Assembly: GCA_033239525.1 (NCBI GenBank)
Contig: BSYO01000035.1
Coordinates: forward strand, 6,174,627 to 6,238,626
Length of the DNA stretch: 64,000 nucleotides
Reading direction: 5' to 3'
Source: Nepenthes gracilis
Taxonomy: Eukaryota; Streptophyta; Magnoliopsida; Caryophyllales; Nepenthaceae
Of this stretch, positions 1 to 12,229 are shown piece after piece (positions within the stretch are counted from its first letter, which is position 1; each line of letters begins with the position of its first letter). The translations under genes were made by a program, and so were the position numbers. The notes below the pieces were generated by a model. That model saw only the letters and a list, made by a program, of their open reading frames with translations, was not told where the DNA came from and ran no database searches.

Positions 1-326
1 TGAGGAACCCCGATACTGATACATATCGGCCAATATTAGCATCAATGGCTTCATGGAATCAACAAATCATTAAGATATCAATTTGTTTTTTTAACGCCAC
101 CCCACGATGTGTACGATGTTAATGATACAAACCAGTCGAATGTATTCATTTTTCTATCATGGGCTTCTCCAAAAGCATCACAGATGTTTTGAGTATCAGT
201 GCTCAAGCATGCATGCAAACAAAAAGATGCACTGCACAGACAAAGGAGCACACACGCATGCACAACCAAGAATAAGATACAATCGAAGACCATCATCCAC
301 CCAGAAACACTGACAGAGAGACATAC
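1..326. other. intron or flank of the MINDY gene, no exon seen
   Basis: Lies downstream of the donor GTATGT that follows the last visible MINDY exon. No continuation of the deubiquitinase is readable. The first 40 bases hold a short palindrome (CCGATA ... TATCGG), of a kind common in dispersed plant repeats. Confidence 0.5.
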
Positions 327-3300
327 AGCTGTACTGGCAACAGCATTTTGTTCGTCCCATGAGCCATTGTCATGAGTTCCTAACTTGAATTCCTTGAAAT
401 TACTTGTCATGAACAAAGTATCCCCATTGACCTGCAAAGCAAAGTGAATCACAATGAACCAATATGCTGTATCATACAATCAATATAACATTAACCTCAA
501 TATCTTCATCTGAAAAAAGAGCTTCTTGACTTCCTAAGGATAGAGACTGAGAACCTACCAAAGAGGAACTATTTGATATTATCTTTGATGAAATATCTTG
601 GATCAAATATGCAAAAATGGGGATGAAATTACTCACATAATTAAAGCTGGTCACATAGTACTACAAGGTTTTGCACGGATGGAAAATACAACTCAAACTC
701 AGAGGTAAATAATAAAAGGCCGTCAATAGGACAGCCACGCTGTATTGGGGACCGGTGGAATATTGAGTGGTTGAGTGCTAACTTTTTCAGTAGTAGGCAA
801 TGGCTAAGATGATGTTAAACGGGATGTGTGGTCAAATTGGGGGGGGGGGGGAAGAATTTGTAATAATGTTATATGGGAAAAGTGAACTAAAGCCAATAAA
901 AACACAAGCAAAGCTTTTAAGGTGGATTATTCATGTAAAGCAAAGACAATCAATCACTCTTGTAAGGAGATGTGCAGGGATGGAGAAGGCTTACTATAAT
1001 AAAGGTACCAACAGACTGAAGAGTTTGAAGGAAAAATCTTAAATATGTGGAGCAAACAGATGAAATAACATGCAACAAAGGTAAATGATATTGAGAAACC
1101 ATCAACATGATCCCACTTATCTGTAAAACGCTAATTCTGGTTTTGTTCCTTTTAATAGCTTGTAAAGAAGGAAAGGCCCATCATTTCATGAAGCCTTTAT
1201 TTAGGTTGTTTTAACTATCAAATAAATCAGGGCCTTAAGAAATTTCACAACCAGAATTCAATAAAAGATCATTCTAGAACCCTACTGTTTTGCAACAATT
1301 AAAGAAATCTAGGCACAATGAAATGAAAGAATTTACAAAAACACAGCTTTTGCAAGTGGGGTTAAATGGGTTTTTCTTCTTCCTCTTTGTTCAATGTTCA
1401 GTTACTTTGTGCACCAATTGAGGGTGCCTTCTGTTGGTTTGATTTCAAGAGAAATTATTGCCTCTTACAAGGTCTGAGTTTTTTTTCCTTTCCTGCTCAG
1501 TCCTCCTTTGAAGATACCTAGTCCCATTAAGGTCCACTACTTTCTCTCTTAGAAGGCATACCTAACACCAGAAAGCAGAACACATCAAAATACAGTATTT
1601 CACTCATTTATGTATATATATTAAACCGGTCTTAGATGCTCTCTATGTCCAGAAAGTTGACAATTCAGGCCTTTGCAATGTGACAAGTAAAACAAACAGC
1701 TGAACACCAATGCTCTGAAGCAATCGACTAATCACAAGTGCAGTAGTCACCCTTGATAAATCATATACTGGTTTAGAACACTCCAGGTTCCTTATATTTT
1801 CCTTTCTTTTTTCTCTTTTCTTTTGATTGGTAAAAGATCAAGGGATTTTTCTTCATCTACTATGTACATCTGACCACTCTTCCAACCCTATGATTTTGGA
1901 GACTCCTGCACTAAGTTACCATTTTCAGAAATTGGGGTAAGTTTTGACACAATTATAATATTGCTCAATCATAACATAACAGCCATGGATTCAAACCATG
2001 AAAACATCATCTTTATCGTACAAGAATAGGGCTAAGAACATCCCCTAAGCTCACAACATGGAAAACTTTATGCATTGGGCCATCTTTTACCAATCAAATA
2101 ATCAATGCATTGAGCTAACTTCTCAAAATTCAAGCAATATAATAAACAAAGTAACAGCTTCAAACCATTTTCCCTTTTTAATACATAACATAATTTTGGA
2201 CTCTCAATAGCAACACTATATAGTCCGTTCAAATTCAATTACTTTTCCCATTATCACCTATCCTGCAAAAGAGCATCAGTATAAATACAAAGTGAGCTTC
2301 TCTGCGTTAATGGGTGAAAAAGACCAAATCGATTTATTTAGACACTAGCCTTTTATATATGTCCCAAAATTTTTGGAAGTTCAACCACTGAATTATTATT
2401 CTACTAGTCTAGCCCCTAAAAAATCTAATAAACCTATAAAGTGAAGTCATAAAGAACATATACTAACAAGCACAAAATAAACTGAATGACATGTGAAAGA
2501 AATTCACAAAGTAGAAGTCCTTCACTGATGCTATAGTCAACGTGCATATTCTTCAAAGACAAAGTGGAAAAAGAATAATAATGAAGTCAACAGTTCACAA
2601 TCTCACTCTCACCTCATTCAGCTTTTCCCACACTAAATCAGGCTGATTTATGTATCCTTGGTCAGTAGCTAAAAGATACAGCTCTTTATCAAACTGCAAA
2701 GAAGTTAACACAGTGAATTTGTTCAATAAGCTGAATATAAGAAATATGGCAGGATAAATTGCACTGGGTAGAACGGCCAAGAAAGATACTCATGCATACA
2801 TCCCCACGTGCTAATTGTGCAGCCTTACCTTAAACATGGTGCTGAAGTGATTATTACGAAAGAAAACACAAAGCTCACGTTCCTTCAAACCCTCTTGTAA
2901 GCAAAATAGGCTGCAAAAAATAGTGAGCCATGGTGACAAAAAATCTGTCAGTACCCAACTTAAACCAAATGACCAAACTACTATAGCAAAAAGTAATACC
3001 CATAGAACGTCAACTGACTGGCATTGTTTTTCAAGAAATTGCCAATAAGCTCTCCTGCAAAAAATAGAAAGAAGCCCACCAAAATCAACAAATATAGGTA
3101 AGAACTTCACATTGATCACAAGCTTTGGGGGAAGCAGACTTCTACTTACCTTGTTGTGGAGTAATTTCATCCTTGGAACTACCATCAAAAATACATTTGG
3201 TGCCTTTGTCAGCTTGTTCAGCAAGAACTGCCTCACCTTCATATACAGGTTCTCGATCTTGAGAAGAGGTTGCTCCTGAATCCAATATGCACTCCTCCCC

Positions 3301-6300
3301 TTCGTACAATGGTTCATTGCCATCCAGACTAGAAGTAAAGGTTTCAGTTGCTTCAATGTTATGGCTTGTGCCATTCGATGAGTCAGTGTCTGCATTTTGT
3401 ACAATCAAAGTAGAATTTTCTGGCCAACTATGTTTCAGCATTTCCTCATGCAAATCAGCAGAAGCGATGAACTGAGTTTGAGTTCCTTGACAATGCACTG
3501 ATGTACTTTTTTCAGGAGAAGAACAAGTTGAAATTTCATCCTGGACCACCGTATGACTGATATGCTGACAAGCCAAATTATCAAACAAGGAATCTTCTCC
3601 AGGTGGAACAGAAACTTTCTGATCAATATGACTGGCTTCAGCAACTTTTGAAGACAAAACATCAGCTTTCTCAGGAACTCTGGCATGGAGTTTTTCAGTA
3701 TCATCAGAATTGCTGTGTGTACCACGATCGCCAGATATTGATGGCTCAAGATGAAGTGTCTCACCAGAATTATGTTCCTCAGACACAGCTACAGATTTTG
3801 AGGGCACGAATTTCATTTGAGAAATGTCTTCATCAGAATTGATGGACACAACCTCTTCACGACGACCAGGTATAACAGAATCATCCTCCTTTTCACTGGA
3901 CTCTGTCTCTGAGAGTTTCATCACTCTCAAAAGCTCTGCTGCTTCTTGAGCATCACCCTTCCTAATTTTCTGCAGTTCAGGGTGAGAACAAGGCGAATCA
4001 TCAAAGGATTTAGCCCTTGATAGGCATGGGGAAGGGACACCCAAAGCTGCAGTAGTTGCAGCAGCAAAATCAATGCAATCTTCATCAGATTTATCCTTGA
4101 ACTTCTCCTCCATTTTCTGTGTTTCCAGGGTGACAAGCTCCCCCATAAGAGTATTATAAGACTTTGAACCAATTGCTTTTGCAGTTTCACAATCCTAACA
4201 TGCACAAGCAAGATGAGATTATAAATCAACCGGGAAGAGGAAAAAGCTAATAGCAACTAGCTACAACCTCAAAGTCTCATATTCACATGCACACACAGAC
4301 ACACAAACAAATCAATTTTTTCAAAAGGTACTTAGCCTGATAGATAAGGATCTATACAAAGTCCAGAATGGAACAGTATTACTGTTTAAATCACATTATT
4401 TTCCAATAAAACCTAATACAATTTAAAGAATTCAGCAACTAAGTACATTGAAGAATTGTATGTTATATAGTGATGCAACAATTAGTCTGCATGAGCCCAA
4501 TTTTTTAATAAGAATTAGTAACCACGGAGGTATGCTAATTCTTAAATTGCCCTTTCTCAAAATCATGTTATTTCCAATACCATAGAGAAATGGAAACAGA
4601 TATACTAAAGAGGAGTATAAGGAATAATCTGAATTTTGCAACATTATCAGTTCTATTCTATTCTTTAATTTGGACCAATTTTACTTAAAAAAAAAAAAAA
4701 AAAAAAGATGGCCTAGTGAACAAGTTTTTCCACATTGTGAGGTTTGGAAAGCGTCAAATGTATGCAAGCTTACACCTGCATTGTAGAGAAATTGTTCTCA
4801 TGGTGTCAATAAATGACATCCAAGTCATAACGGAAAAACCTCACTGTTGCGCCAGCAATCACTTTATGTGGATCACTTTTGTACAACTAATTTATTCAGG
4901 CCAAAATTTATACAGCTGATGATACAAATTGGATAAATTTGACCCAATATTAGTTTAGAATAGATTGATAAAATTCATATACATGACCACATTCATCTTT
5001 CACAAGTTCATAACAAACTTGATATTTTTCCCTAAATGATATCTTTGAATCATATTAACTTAGTGATGCATCCTAGATCCGAGTCGTTGACGGATTTAGG
5101 TACAATTGGGTCTTGGGTTCAAACAGATGTGGGACCCCGTCTCCGTGCTCCTTGGCTTAGATTCTGCACATCACAACAAAAGACAAGGCATTAGAGGAAA
5201 ACGACAGGACTCGCTCTTCGATCTATCCATCGACACTCAAATCAGTAATCCTTCTTCCAAAATGATGAATGCAAAGACGGAATTTATTGGCAATGATGTG
5301 GGGAAGGGGACTTATGAGTCTGATTCGGAGGTGGCACTCGGCGTGGAGCAACTTTTGGTGGTGGTGCGCCCAAGGAGAGTGGCTTTTCTGGACACGGGGT
5401 TGGCGGAGAGTGAGTAGTTGGAAAAGAGAATGGCGCGTGTAGACTCGTTCAAAAGTGGGGTCGCTTGTGTCAGTTTGAGTACTAAAAAGGGCGTGCCTTT
5501 GGAATCTGTTTCGATGGTCTTTTATAGCCATAGAACCTCGCCACCCTTACTTGGATGGTAAGGCTGGTTGCCGGCTGCCTGGGACCCAATCTCGTACGTG
5601 GAAATAGGGTTGTGGACCATATCTGGTTTGGGCCGTATCTGGTTTGGGCCGCATCCCGCCATCTAAGGGTCATCTCCGTTCAACTGGGGCTTTAACTGTC
5701 CTCCGTGTCAGCGGGCTGCACTTCTCCTAAGCTAACCGTCTTTTTGGGCTGGCCTATTTCAGCCATCCCCATCACCTAGTACTGAAACATCCTAGTCTAC
5801 CAAGAACACACCTAAACTAGTAAAGGGAGGGGCTATGATGCAGCAGAATCCAAGAGGGGGGCAAATAACTTAAAAATAAAAATAAAAATGAAAAATATTA
5901 AAAAAACACCATGATAATTTATACGATATTAATGCATTTACTATCCTCCCACAAACTACATGCAAAGAGATCCATCCAAGTCACTACTGGCACATTTACT
6001 ACTATATTCCACGCCCAATATTAGATTATCGATGACACCCCTTTATGAATAATGCAACTCTACTGCATTCAGCAAACCAGGTGCCACAACAATACTATAA
6101 ATCTTTATATGGTGTTTATATGCATGAAGGTTATTTGTTATCTATATTGTATAAATTCAAAAGTGAATCCCCCCACCCTTGAGGATTTTACAATACAACT
6201 GATATGCTCAAAAGTAAAAAAAAATTAGCAAATAAACTAAAATTTCCAAAACAAAATTCAAAAATCTCACATTATATTTTAGGACCAACCTCAAAATTTC

Positions 6301-8292
6301 CAATAAAGTTTGTTTCTAGTCAGTAAGAAGTAAACCAAACTAAGCTTTTACCCACTAAGTAGAGTCAGATACATAACTTTCACTTCCCTTAATCTTTGTT
6401 GTACACTAGGTCCTCAACCAAGTTCAAATGTCCAAGATTCAGAAAGATGAGTTTCTTCACACTCTGCTTGGGTCTTCCTCTACCTCTTTTATGATGAGCC
6501 TCCTCCAAGCTCTCACAACTACTAATAGGTCCATAAGGAACCTTCAATTATGAGACAAAACCGCCTCAAGGGCATCTCTCACATTTTTCTTCTAACAGTG
6601 ACCCCCAAACTTTCTCTCAAATAAGGTCATTTTTAATCATCTATGTTCTTGGATGACCACACATCTATTTCAACACCTTCATCTTCGCTATTATCATATT
6701 TGCACAAGATGGCATTTAACCGGCCTACACTCACTATATTTTAGAGAATAAAAATTAAGGAACTTGTGTACCATGTTTGATTTAGATTTAAGGACCAGTT
6801 TGACAATTTTGACAAAGTATTTTTTTCCTGACTTGTGCCTTGTTGTTGCAGAGAACAACCTCTTTCTCCCTCCTTTCCTCACTCATATCTTTGCCACAAT
6901 AAGCTTTTGAATTGTTCCTCTAAGCTGTAAATTTCTAACTTCCACAAAAAGCTAACCCAGCACAAGCAGTTAGGACATGCCAAGGAAATTTTCCCGAGCT
7001 GTCCTACATTAGTTTTCAAACAAACCTAAACTTGGTTAATAATGATGAATTGACAACAACTCATTTGGTAAAGAAGATGCAAATTTAACTGAAAACAGAA
7101 TAGCAAATTAGTATTTGTACTGGCTATCACTCCAACAATAATGATAACAGGCATAAGTTTTGGTAGAGCTACATCATTAACAAATCGCTTTATTTCAATT
7201 TTACAAGTTTTATTCTCCAAATAAGCATACCTGAGGATCAACTAGCCAACCATGGTATAAAGGAATGTCAAGAAGATCAAAAATTGCACACTCCGGTGTA
7301 AACTCAAAATCATGAATCCTGTCATGATGGGACAACTCCTCTCAGTTATGACTATCAACAGATTGCAACAAATAAACCAAGAAAACCGTGTCAGAGGCAG
7401 CAAAACCATATGGAGAACAAGTACAGACCTTCGAAATTTTACATTGACATCAATCCCAGTCAGAAGTTGTGGGAGCAAATCAATCGCATCAGCAATATTT
7501 TGCTGTTGATTTTCAACATAGCCTGCATCTTTATTCTGCATCACATTAAAGTCAGAATTGACAGAAATCGGGAGTTAATAGCGAATTCAAGAAATCATCC
7601 AAACTAGTTATTACATTAACATTACTGTTCGACTCAATCAACTGGTCAGCAACCAGTGACAGTAGTTTTTCCTGGGAAACTTCACTGATGTCGGGGCTCA
7701 ACTTCAGTTGATTTCGTAACAAAAGTACATTACCTGTAACAAAGAAAAATGAAGACTGAGATCAATGAAAAAAAAAGGCACAATTTTAATCCTTGAACAG
7801 ATACAAACGAAAGAGATTATCACCTAAATCTGCAAATTTAAGCACGCACGTAAAAATAAATTCAACTATATCTCGGCAGGCCAAATTAATCAGACAACTA
7901 TTACAAAGCAATGCATAATCAATCAAAATAGCACGATTCCGAATACAATTAGAATAGAGTCAGCATAGCCTTTAAGCTTCAAATTTTCCTACCAGCGTAG
8001 ATAATAATCTCATTACCACATGTAAAATTGTAACGATTACGCCTTCAATATAGAAGGCGTATAGACTGATTACAAAAAATTAGAAATTAAACAGCTGAAA
8101 AGTGATGCCGGAAAAAAAAAAAAAGAAACCCTAGTATGGGAGCTAGATAGTACATATGGCGAGGAGAGGGCAAGGGCCATTGTCGTTCTGGAGGACGATG
8201 GGTGTGGTCCGACCGAAGAACTGTACGGTCTTCGTCTTGTGAACGCATTCTCTTGCCTGTTCTTCTCTTCGCTGTTCCTCCGATGACGCCAT
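327..8292 (-). CDS. MINDY-family ubiquitin carboxyl-terminal hydrolase (C-terminal exon(s) beyond the left edge)
   Basis: Cysteine deubiquitinase of the MINDY (FAM63, DUF544) family; the human relatives prefer Lys48-linked ubiquitin chains. Exons, all with GT-AG borders and consistent phase: 8154-8292, 7615-7733, 7429-7535, 7231-7318, 3150-4194, 3000-3054, 2829-2910, 2613-2693, 327-431. They give 607 residues from the ATG at 8292. The catalytic cysteine is residue 41 in NDNGPCPLLAI and the histidine is about residue 539 in FFRNNHFSTMF; DQGYINQPDLVWEKLNE and VNGDTLFMTSNFKEF follow. Exon 5 (about residues 152-499) adds a long acidic, Ser/Glu-rich, probably disordered insert between the two catalytic halves, with the motif EPxYEGE twice. 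Plant homologues normally continue past the last visible residues (NAVASTA) with a short tail that I cannot find in bases 1-326, so the gene is cut by the window. Family assignment is very sure; the in vivo substrate is not known from sequence. Confidence 0.95.
5064..5774 (-). mobile_element. solo LTR in intron 4 of the MINDY gene
   Basis: A GC-richer block of 711 bp inside an AT-rich intron. On the plus strand it begins TGATGCATCC and ends CATCCCCATCA, giving TG...CA ends with short inverted termini (TGATG/CATCA). The flanking 5-mers are CTTAG and CCTAG, a target duplication with one mismatch. A TATA-like GGCTATAAAAGACC near 5520 reads on the minus strand, which sets the orientation. The reading frames in it (for example 5106-5417) do not resemble any protein I know. 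The host intron is 3.0 kb (4195-7230). Confidence 0.72.
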
Positions 8293-9255
8293 GGATGACC
8301 CTTTGACCTCTGCAATCGGAGGAGAGAGCTTGAATCCGAAGCAATTTGACTATGTGTGTGAAAAACGAGGGATTCGCGAGCGAGAGAAGGCCGAAATTTT
8401 CTCTTTCGATGTTTGATTTTTGGTTTTTAACGGGAGATGAGAAAGAATCGACACGAATACAGATTGTCGGTAAAACATATATTTTTTCAATTTTTTATTT
8501 ATTATTAATTTATATATTTCTAAAATTTCAATAAAAAATCATATAATTTGATAATATTTTTATTTTTAATTCTTATTCTACAATTAATTTTATTATATAA
8601 AAATATTAAAGTTTCGATATAAAAAATTCAAGTTCAACCTTTATTTTTAAATTTTTATTTTTTTTTCGTTAAGTATATACTTAAAATATAATCTAATTAA
8701 CCTAATTTTTATATATAATTACATTAATACAACAATTAAAATTAAGAATGAAATTTAAAATATACGTTGAGAATCAAATTTAAAAAAAAACATAATATTT
8801 GATGATATTTTTAAATTTTTTTATAAAGGCATCTAAAATGCCAATCAAATTATTTGATATGAAATTTCCTAAAATAATTTTTTAAAATTTTTATTTCTAT
8901 AAAAAATAACTTTAAAAAAACAGTAAACTAAGGACATTACATACTAAAAAGAAATAATATTATATGACGGTTATTTTTTATTTTATTTTTAGTAAGATCG
9001 CTGTTATACTATTTAATTACTTTAATGATATGAATAATAATTTCTAAAATAAAGAATAAAAAAATCAACACGGCAATAGTTTTTTTCTATTTTTGATTAT
9101 ACAATAGTAAATATTCATATATATATTTTTTCTTTTTACATTTACTGTAAATTAAATTTAATTAAAATTGAATTCGATACGGATATGAATAGCATTAGAC
9201 AAAAATTTATAACCGCTTAGACGGGTTGGACTAAATGCAGGCCAATAATTATAAT
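8293..9255. other. MINDY promoter side and AT-rich intergenic DNA
   Basis: The first 150 bases upstream of the MINDY ATG are mixed-composition leader sequence on the minus strand. From about 8470 the DNA becomes strongly AT-rich with A and T runs. I see no gene and no clear TATA box whose use can be proved. Confidence 0.5.
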
Positions 9256-10158
9256 TATAAGGTTTGAGTTTTAAATTATAATTTTAATTAGGGTTAATTA
9301 AATTGAGAAAGAAAAGTCTTGAGGTTAAATAAAAATTTAAAATAAAGTCAACTTTTGGATCAGGTTATATTGAATTGAGTGACATCTGACCATTATCAGA
9401 CGTGTGTATCTACATGTTCTAAGTAGATAGGCCACGCTTAAAGGACGTCTGATTGGCACTCAAATGCACATTCTGCAGATTGTTCATGTCTGATATATAT
9501 TTAAAGAATACTTATGTGTACTTTTAATAGATTGACCGTGACTGATATGCTTGAGATGATGATCATGTGCTATAATGTTCTGTCTTAGCGTTCGATATGC
9601 GCCCGATGGACGCACGTGAGCTAGTTTTGTATATAAAACCTATCCGACTAATTTTCATTTATTTTAGTCAGATTTTTAAATGAAAAGAGAAAAGGAGAAG
9701 ATGAGAAAATAGAGAATGAGAGAGAAAAGGTTACAGGATGATATTTGAAGTAAAGTGAAGAAAAATTTTACTAAATTTGAAGACAAGATAAATGTATCCC
9801 AAGCTTTTTTTATTTGTTATTGATTTTTTTCTACTCCTTTGAGTATTTATTATTTTAAATACTCATACATATTATATTTTCATAATTAAATTATTTATAC
9901 TTTATATGTATAAATTCTTATTCTTATTCTTTATAATTTTTATAAAATTTATATCCTTAATTCAATATATGATATTATCAAGTTAACTTCTATATTTATA
10001 TTCATGCATGATCTTAAATTATGATTTAATACTCTCATATATTTTGATTTTTGTATATAATGTATAGCATGTTTTAAATTCTCAAATATATGCCTTATAT
10101 GTTTTGAAAAATTGTTATAAGTTGCTCCTACATACTTGTCAATTGTAAAGAAAAGTTG
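9256..10158 (+). mobile_element. LTR of family A, copy 1, left part
   Basis: Old LTR-like repeat starting near TATAAGGTTTGAGTTTT. The layout recurs in the other copies: AT-rich start, a mixed GC stretch (9360-9640) with CATCTGACC-type text, a GA-rich leader (9680-9740), then an AT-rich tail. It aligns by eye with the minus strand of 18943-19570 and with 21316 onward. It is cut at 10158 by the insertion of a non-coding retrotransposon and resumes at 16052; AGTTG at 10154-10158 is the duplicated target. Confidence 0.75.
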
Positions 10159-10685
10159 TGATGGGTACAGTACAACCGACTCAGAAAATAACTACACAAA
10201 CCGTTTTATGTAATCCACAAGCGGTTACAACCGGTGGTTATCACTGGTGGTTAATTATGGATAAAGTTCAACCATAACCGACCGAAAGGTAAGAAAACCT
10301 CCAGAAACCTCCAGAGAAAGGAGGAGAAGAAACCTCTAGAGAGAGGAGGTCCTATATAAAGAGGAGTTATCCTCCACGAAAGAGGAGGGGGGGAAAATAA
10401 AAGGAGGGTTGAGAAAAATTCTCTCTCTCTCTAAAAAATACTATCTAAAAGAGAACAAAAATATATCTTTCCCTTTTTATTCTCAAAAAGGCCATGACTG
10501 ACTTGAGCGTTGGAGAGCCTTTGGGGATTTAGTCCCATTGGCCTTCTGACCATCTTGTCTATTTTTGTGTTGCACAAGACTCAGATTCAAGATTATGGAA
10601 ACGGATCCGCGTCAGATCGACAAACAAGAAGATCCGATTTGCGGCCCCTAACCCGTAGGACAATCCGAATTTCTGGTCCGCAACA
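10159..10685 (+). repeat. 5' LTR of the non-coding retrotransposon
   Basis: 527 bp. Contains CCTATATAAAGAGGAG (10352-10367) as a TATA-box candidate, followed by a CT-rich leader, and ends in CCGCAACA. It differs from the 3' LTR mainly in the first 50 bases and by scattered small indels. Confidence 0.92.
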
Positions 10686-10686
10686 T

Positions 10687-10704
10687 TGGCGCCGTCTGTG
10701 GGAA
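10687..10704 (+). other. primer binding site
   Basis: TGGCGCCGTCTGTGGGAA starts one base after the 5' LTR. The first nine to ten bases match the complement of the 3' end of plant tRNA-Asp, the usual site in several plant gypsy lineages; the rest matches less well. Confidence 0.75.
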
Positions 10705-12030
10705 ACGGCCAAAAAGCCAGTTTTTCCACTAAAAAGCATAAGAACAAAACTGTCTACTTACAGCAAGCATTCCTCCGATCTGAGAAATTGGACGACTTCC
10801 TAAACAAACGATGGTAGTACTCATCCTGCCCTTAGCATGTTAAAGCTTGGGGGCTGGGGGCTACTTCCTATCTTCTGCGATTTCCCAGAAAAAATCAGAC
10901 AGCCAGACATTCCGGCATTTCCTCTCTAAAAATACCAAACGCAGAAGCATTTTGGAATTTTCTCTCACGAGCAGCCGAACACGGATCCATTCCGATATCT
11001 GATCACATTTTAGCGTTGCTTGGTAGATTTCTTACGCGCTAGAAACACCACACTTTTTCTTCCACTTTAAACGGAGGCGGAGAAGTTTTCCGGTTGATCT
11101 ATGCAATCGACTTGACCAGGCTCGGGTCCTGTGGATTCACAGAGTTTTAAAATCGGCATCATCATCAGGATTGGCAGTCTTTCGCAGCCTTGATTAGAAA
11201 AGCTCATAGGTTTTTAACGGCTTGAAGGCGGATTTGAACCTCGAAGCCTGCTTAGGAAAGACATCTTTCTTGTGTAATCTTGTAATCTGATGAAGAGGGG
11301 AATTTACTAATCGGGGAAGGAAACAAGCTGGGAGCAGGGCTGTCTTGCTAAACTACGGTGGTGGTTCGGCCATCCTATACTTAGAGCTCACACATCGATT
11401 TGCTTTTCTTTGTCTGGGGGCTTCTTCTCAACACGGACTCAAAAAAAAAAAAAAATCAAATTTGGCCTCTGCTTCCTTCTTGAAAAAAAAAAAAATGTGT
11501 GTGTACACTGGATTTTGCCATCCTCAACATTAAAAAAAAATGAAAATGATGAGAGAAAGGCCCAGATTTGGGTCAATGCAGTTTGACGGCTTCATCCTTC
11601 TTCTAAAAAAAAAAAAAAAAAAAAGCGTAAAATCGTCGCAGAAGGAGGCGAGCAGCGTGAAGCAAAAAGAAGAAAAAGAAGAAGGGAAGAGAGGAGGAAG
11701 AAGGCGACAAGGCTAGCAGTGGCAGTGACCACAGTCGCCGGAGGAGGTATAACGCCAGATCTGAAGCCGGTGATGCCTTCATCCCTTTTCCCCTCCAATT
11801 TCGTGCCGAGATGTGAGTAGAGGACAGAGATCGTGAGCCACAAGGAGCCACCGCCGCTCTCACCACCATCACCGGAGCAAAATTAACAAATCAAGGCAAG
11901 TGAATCCTTCCTTCTTTTTGCGGGTGCTAGGGTTGTGCTTGCATGTGGCAATTTTGTGGTGAACTGGCCAGATTTTGATGTATTGTGTGACGGAGAGAGG
12001 AAGAAAGCGCTGATGGAGCTTCTCTATTTT
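10705..12030 (+). other. internal region with A-tracts, no coding capacity
   Basis: Holds GCTTGGGGGCTGGGGGCT (10846-10863), a phrase often seen after the primer site of plant gypsy elements. Four A-tracts of 9-20 bases follow between about 11440 and 11625. Sequence at 11640-12030 has the composition of a plant gene leader (GA-rich, CCG repeats), but no frame is recognisable. Confidence 0.6.
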
Positions 12031-12229
12031 CTTTGATAGCGCCACCCATGTCGAGACAACCCTTCACCAGTGTTCATCATCATCGCTTCTCTATCTGGTT
12101 CCTCAAATCACGCCGACTACGGCTCTCTCTGTTTTCTCAAATTCACACCGGCCACGGTCCACTCCGGAGCTCCGTTTTTCAACAGTCCGGTCAAGGTTCA
12201 CTCCGGCCAGAAGTAACAATGGTTTCCCA

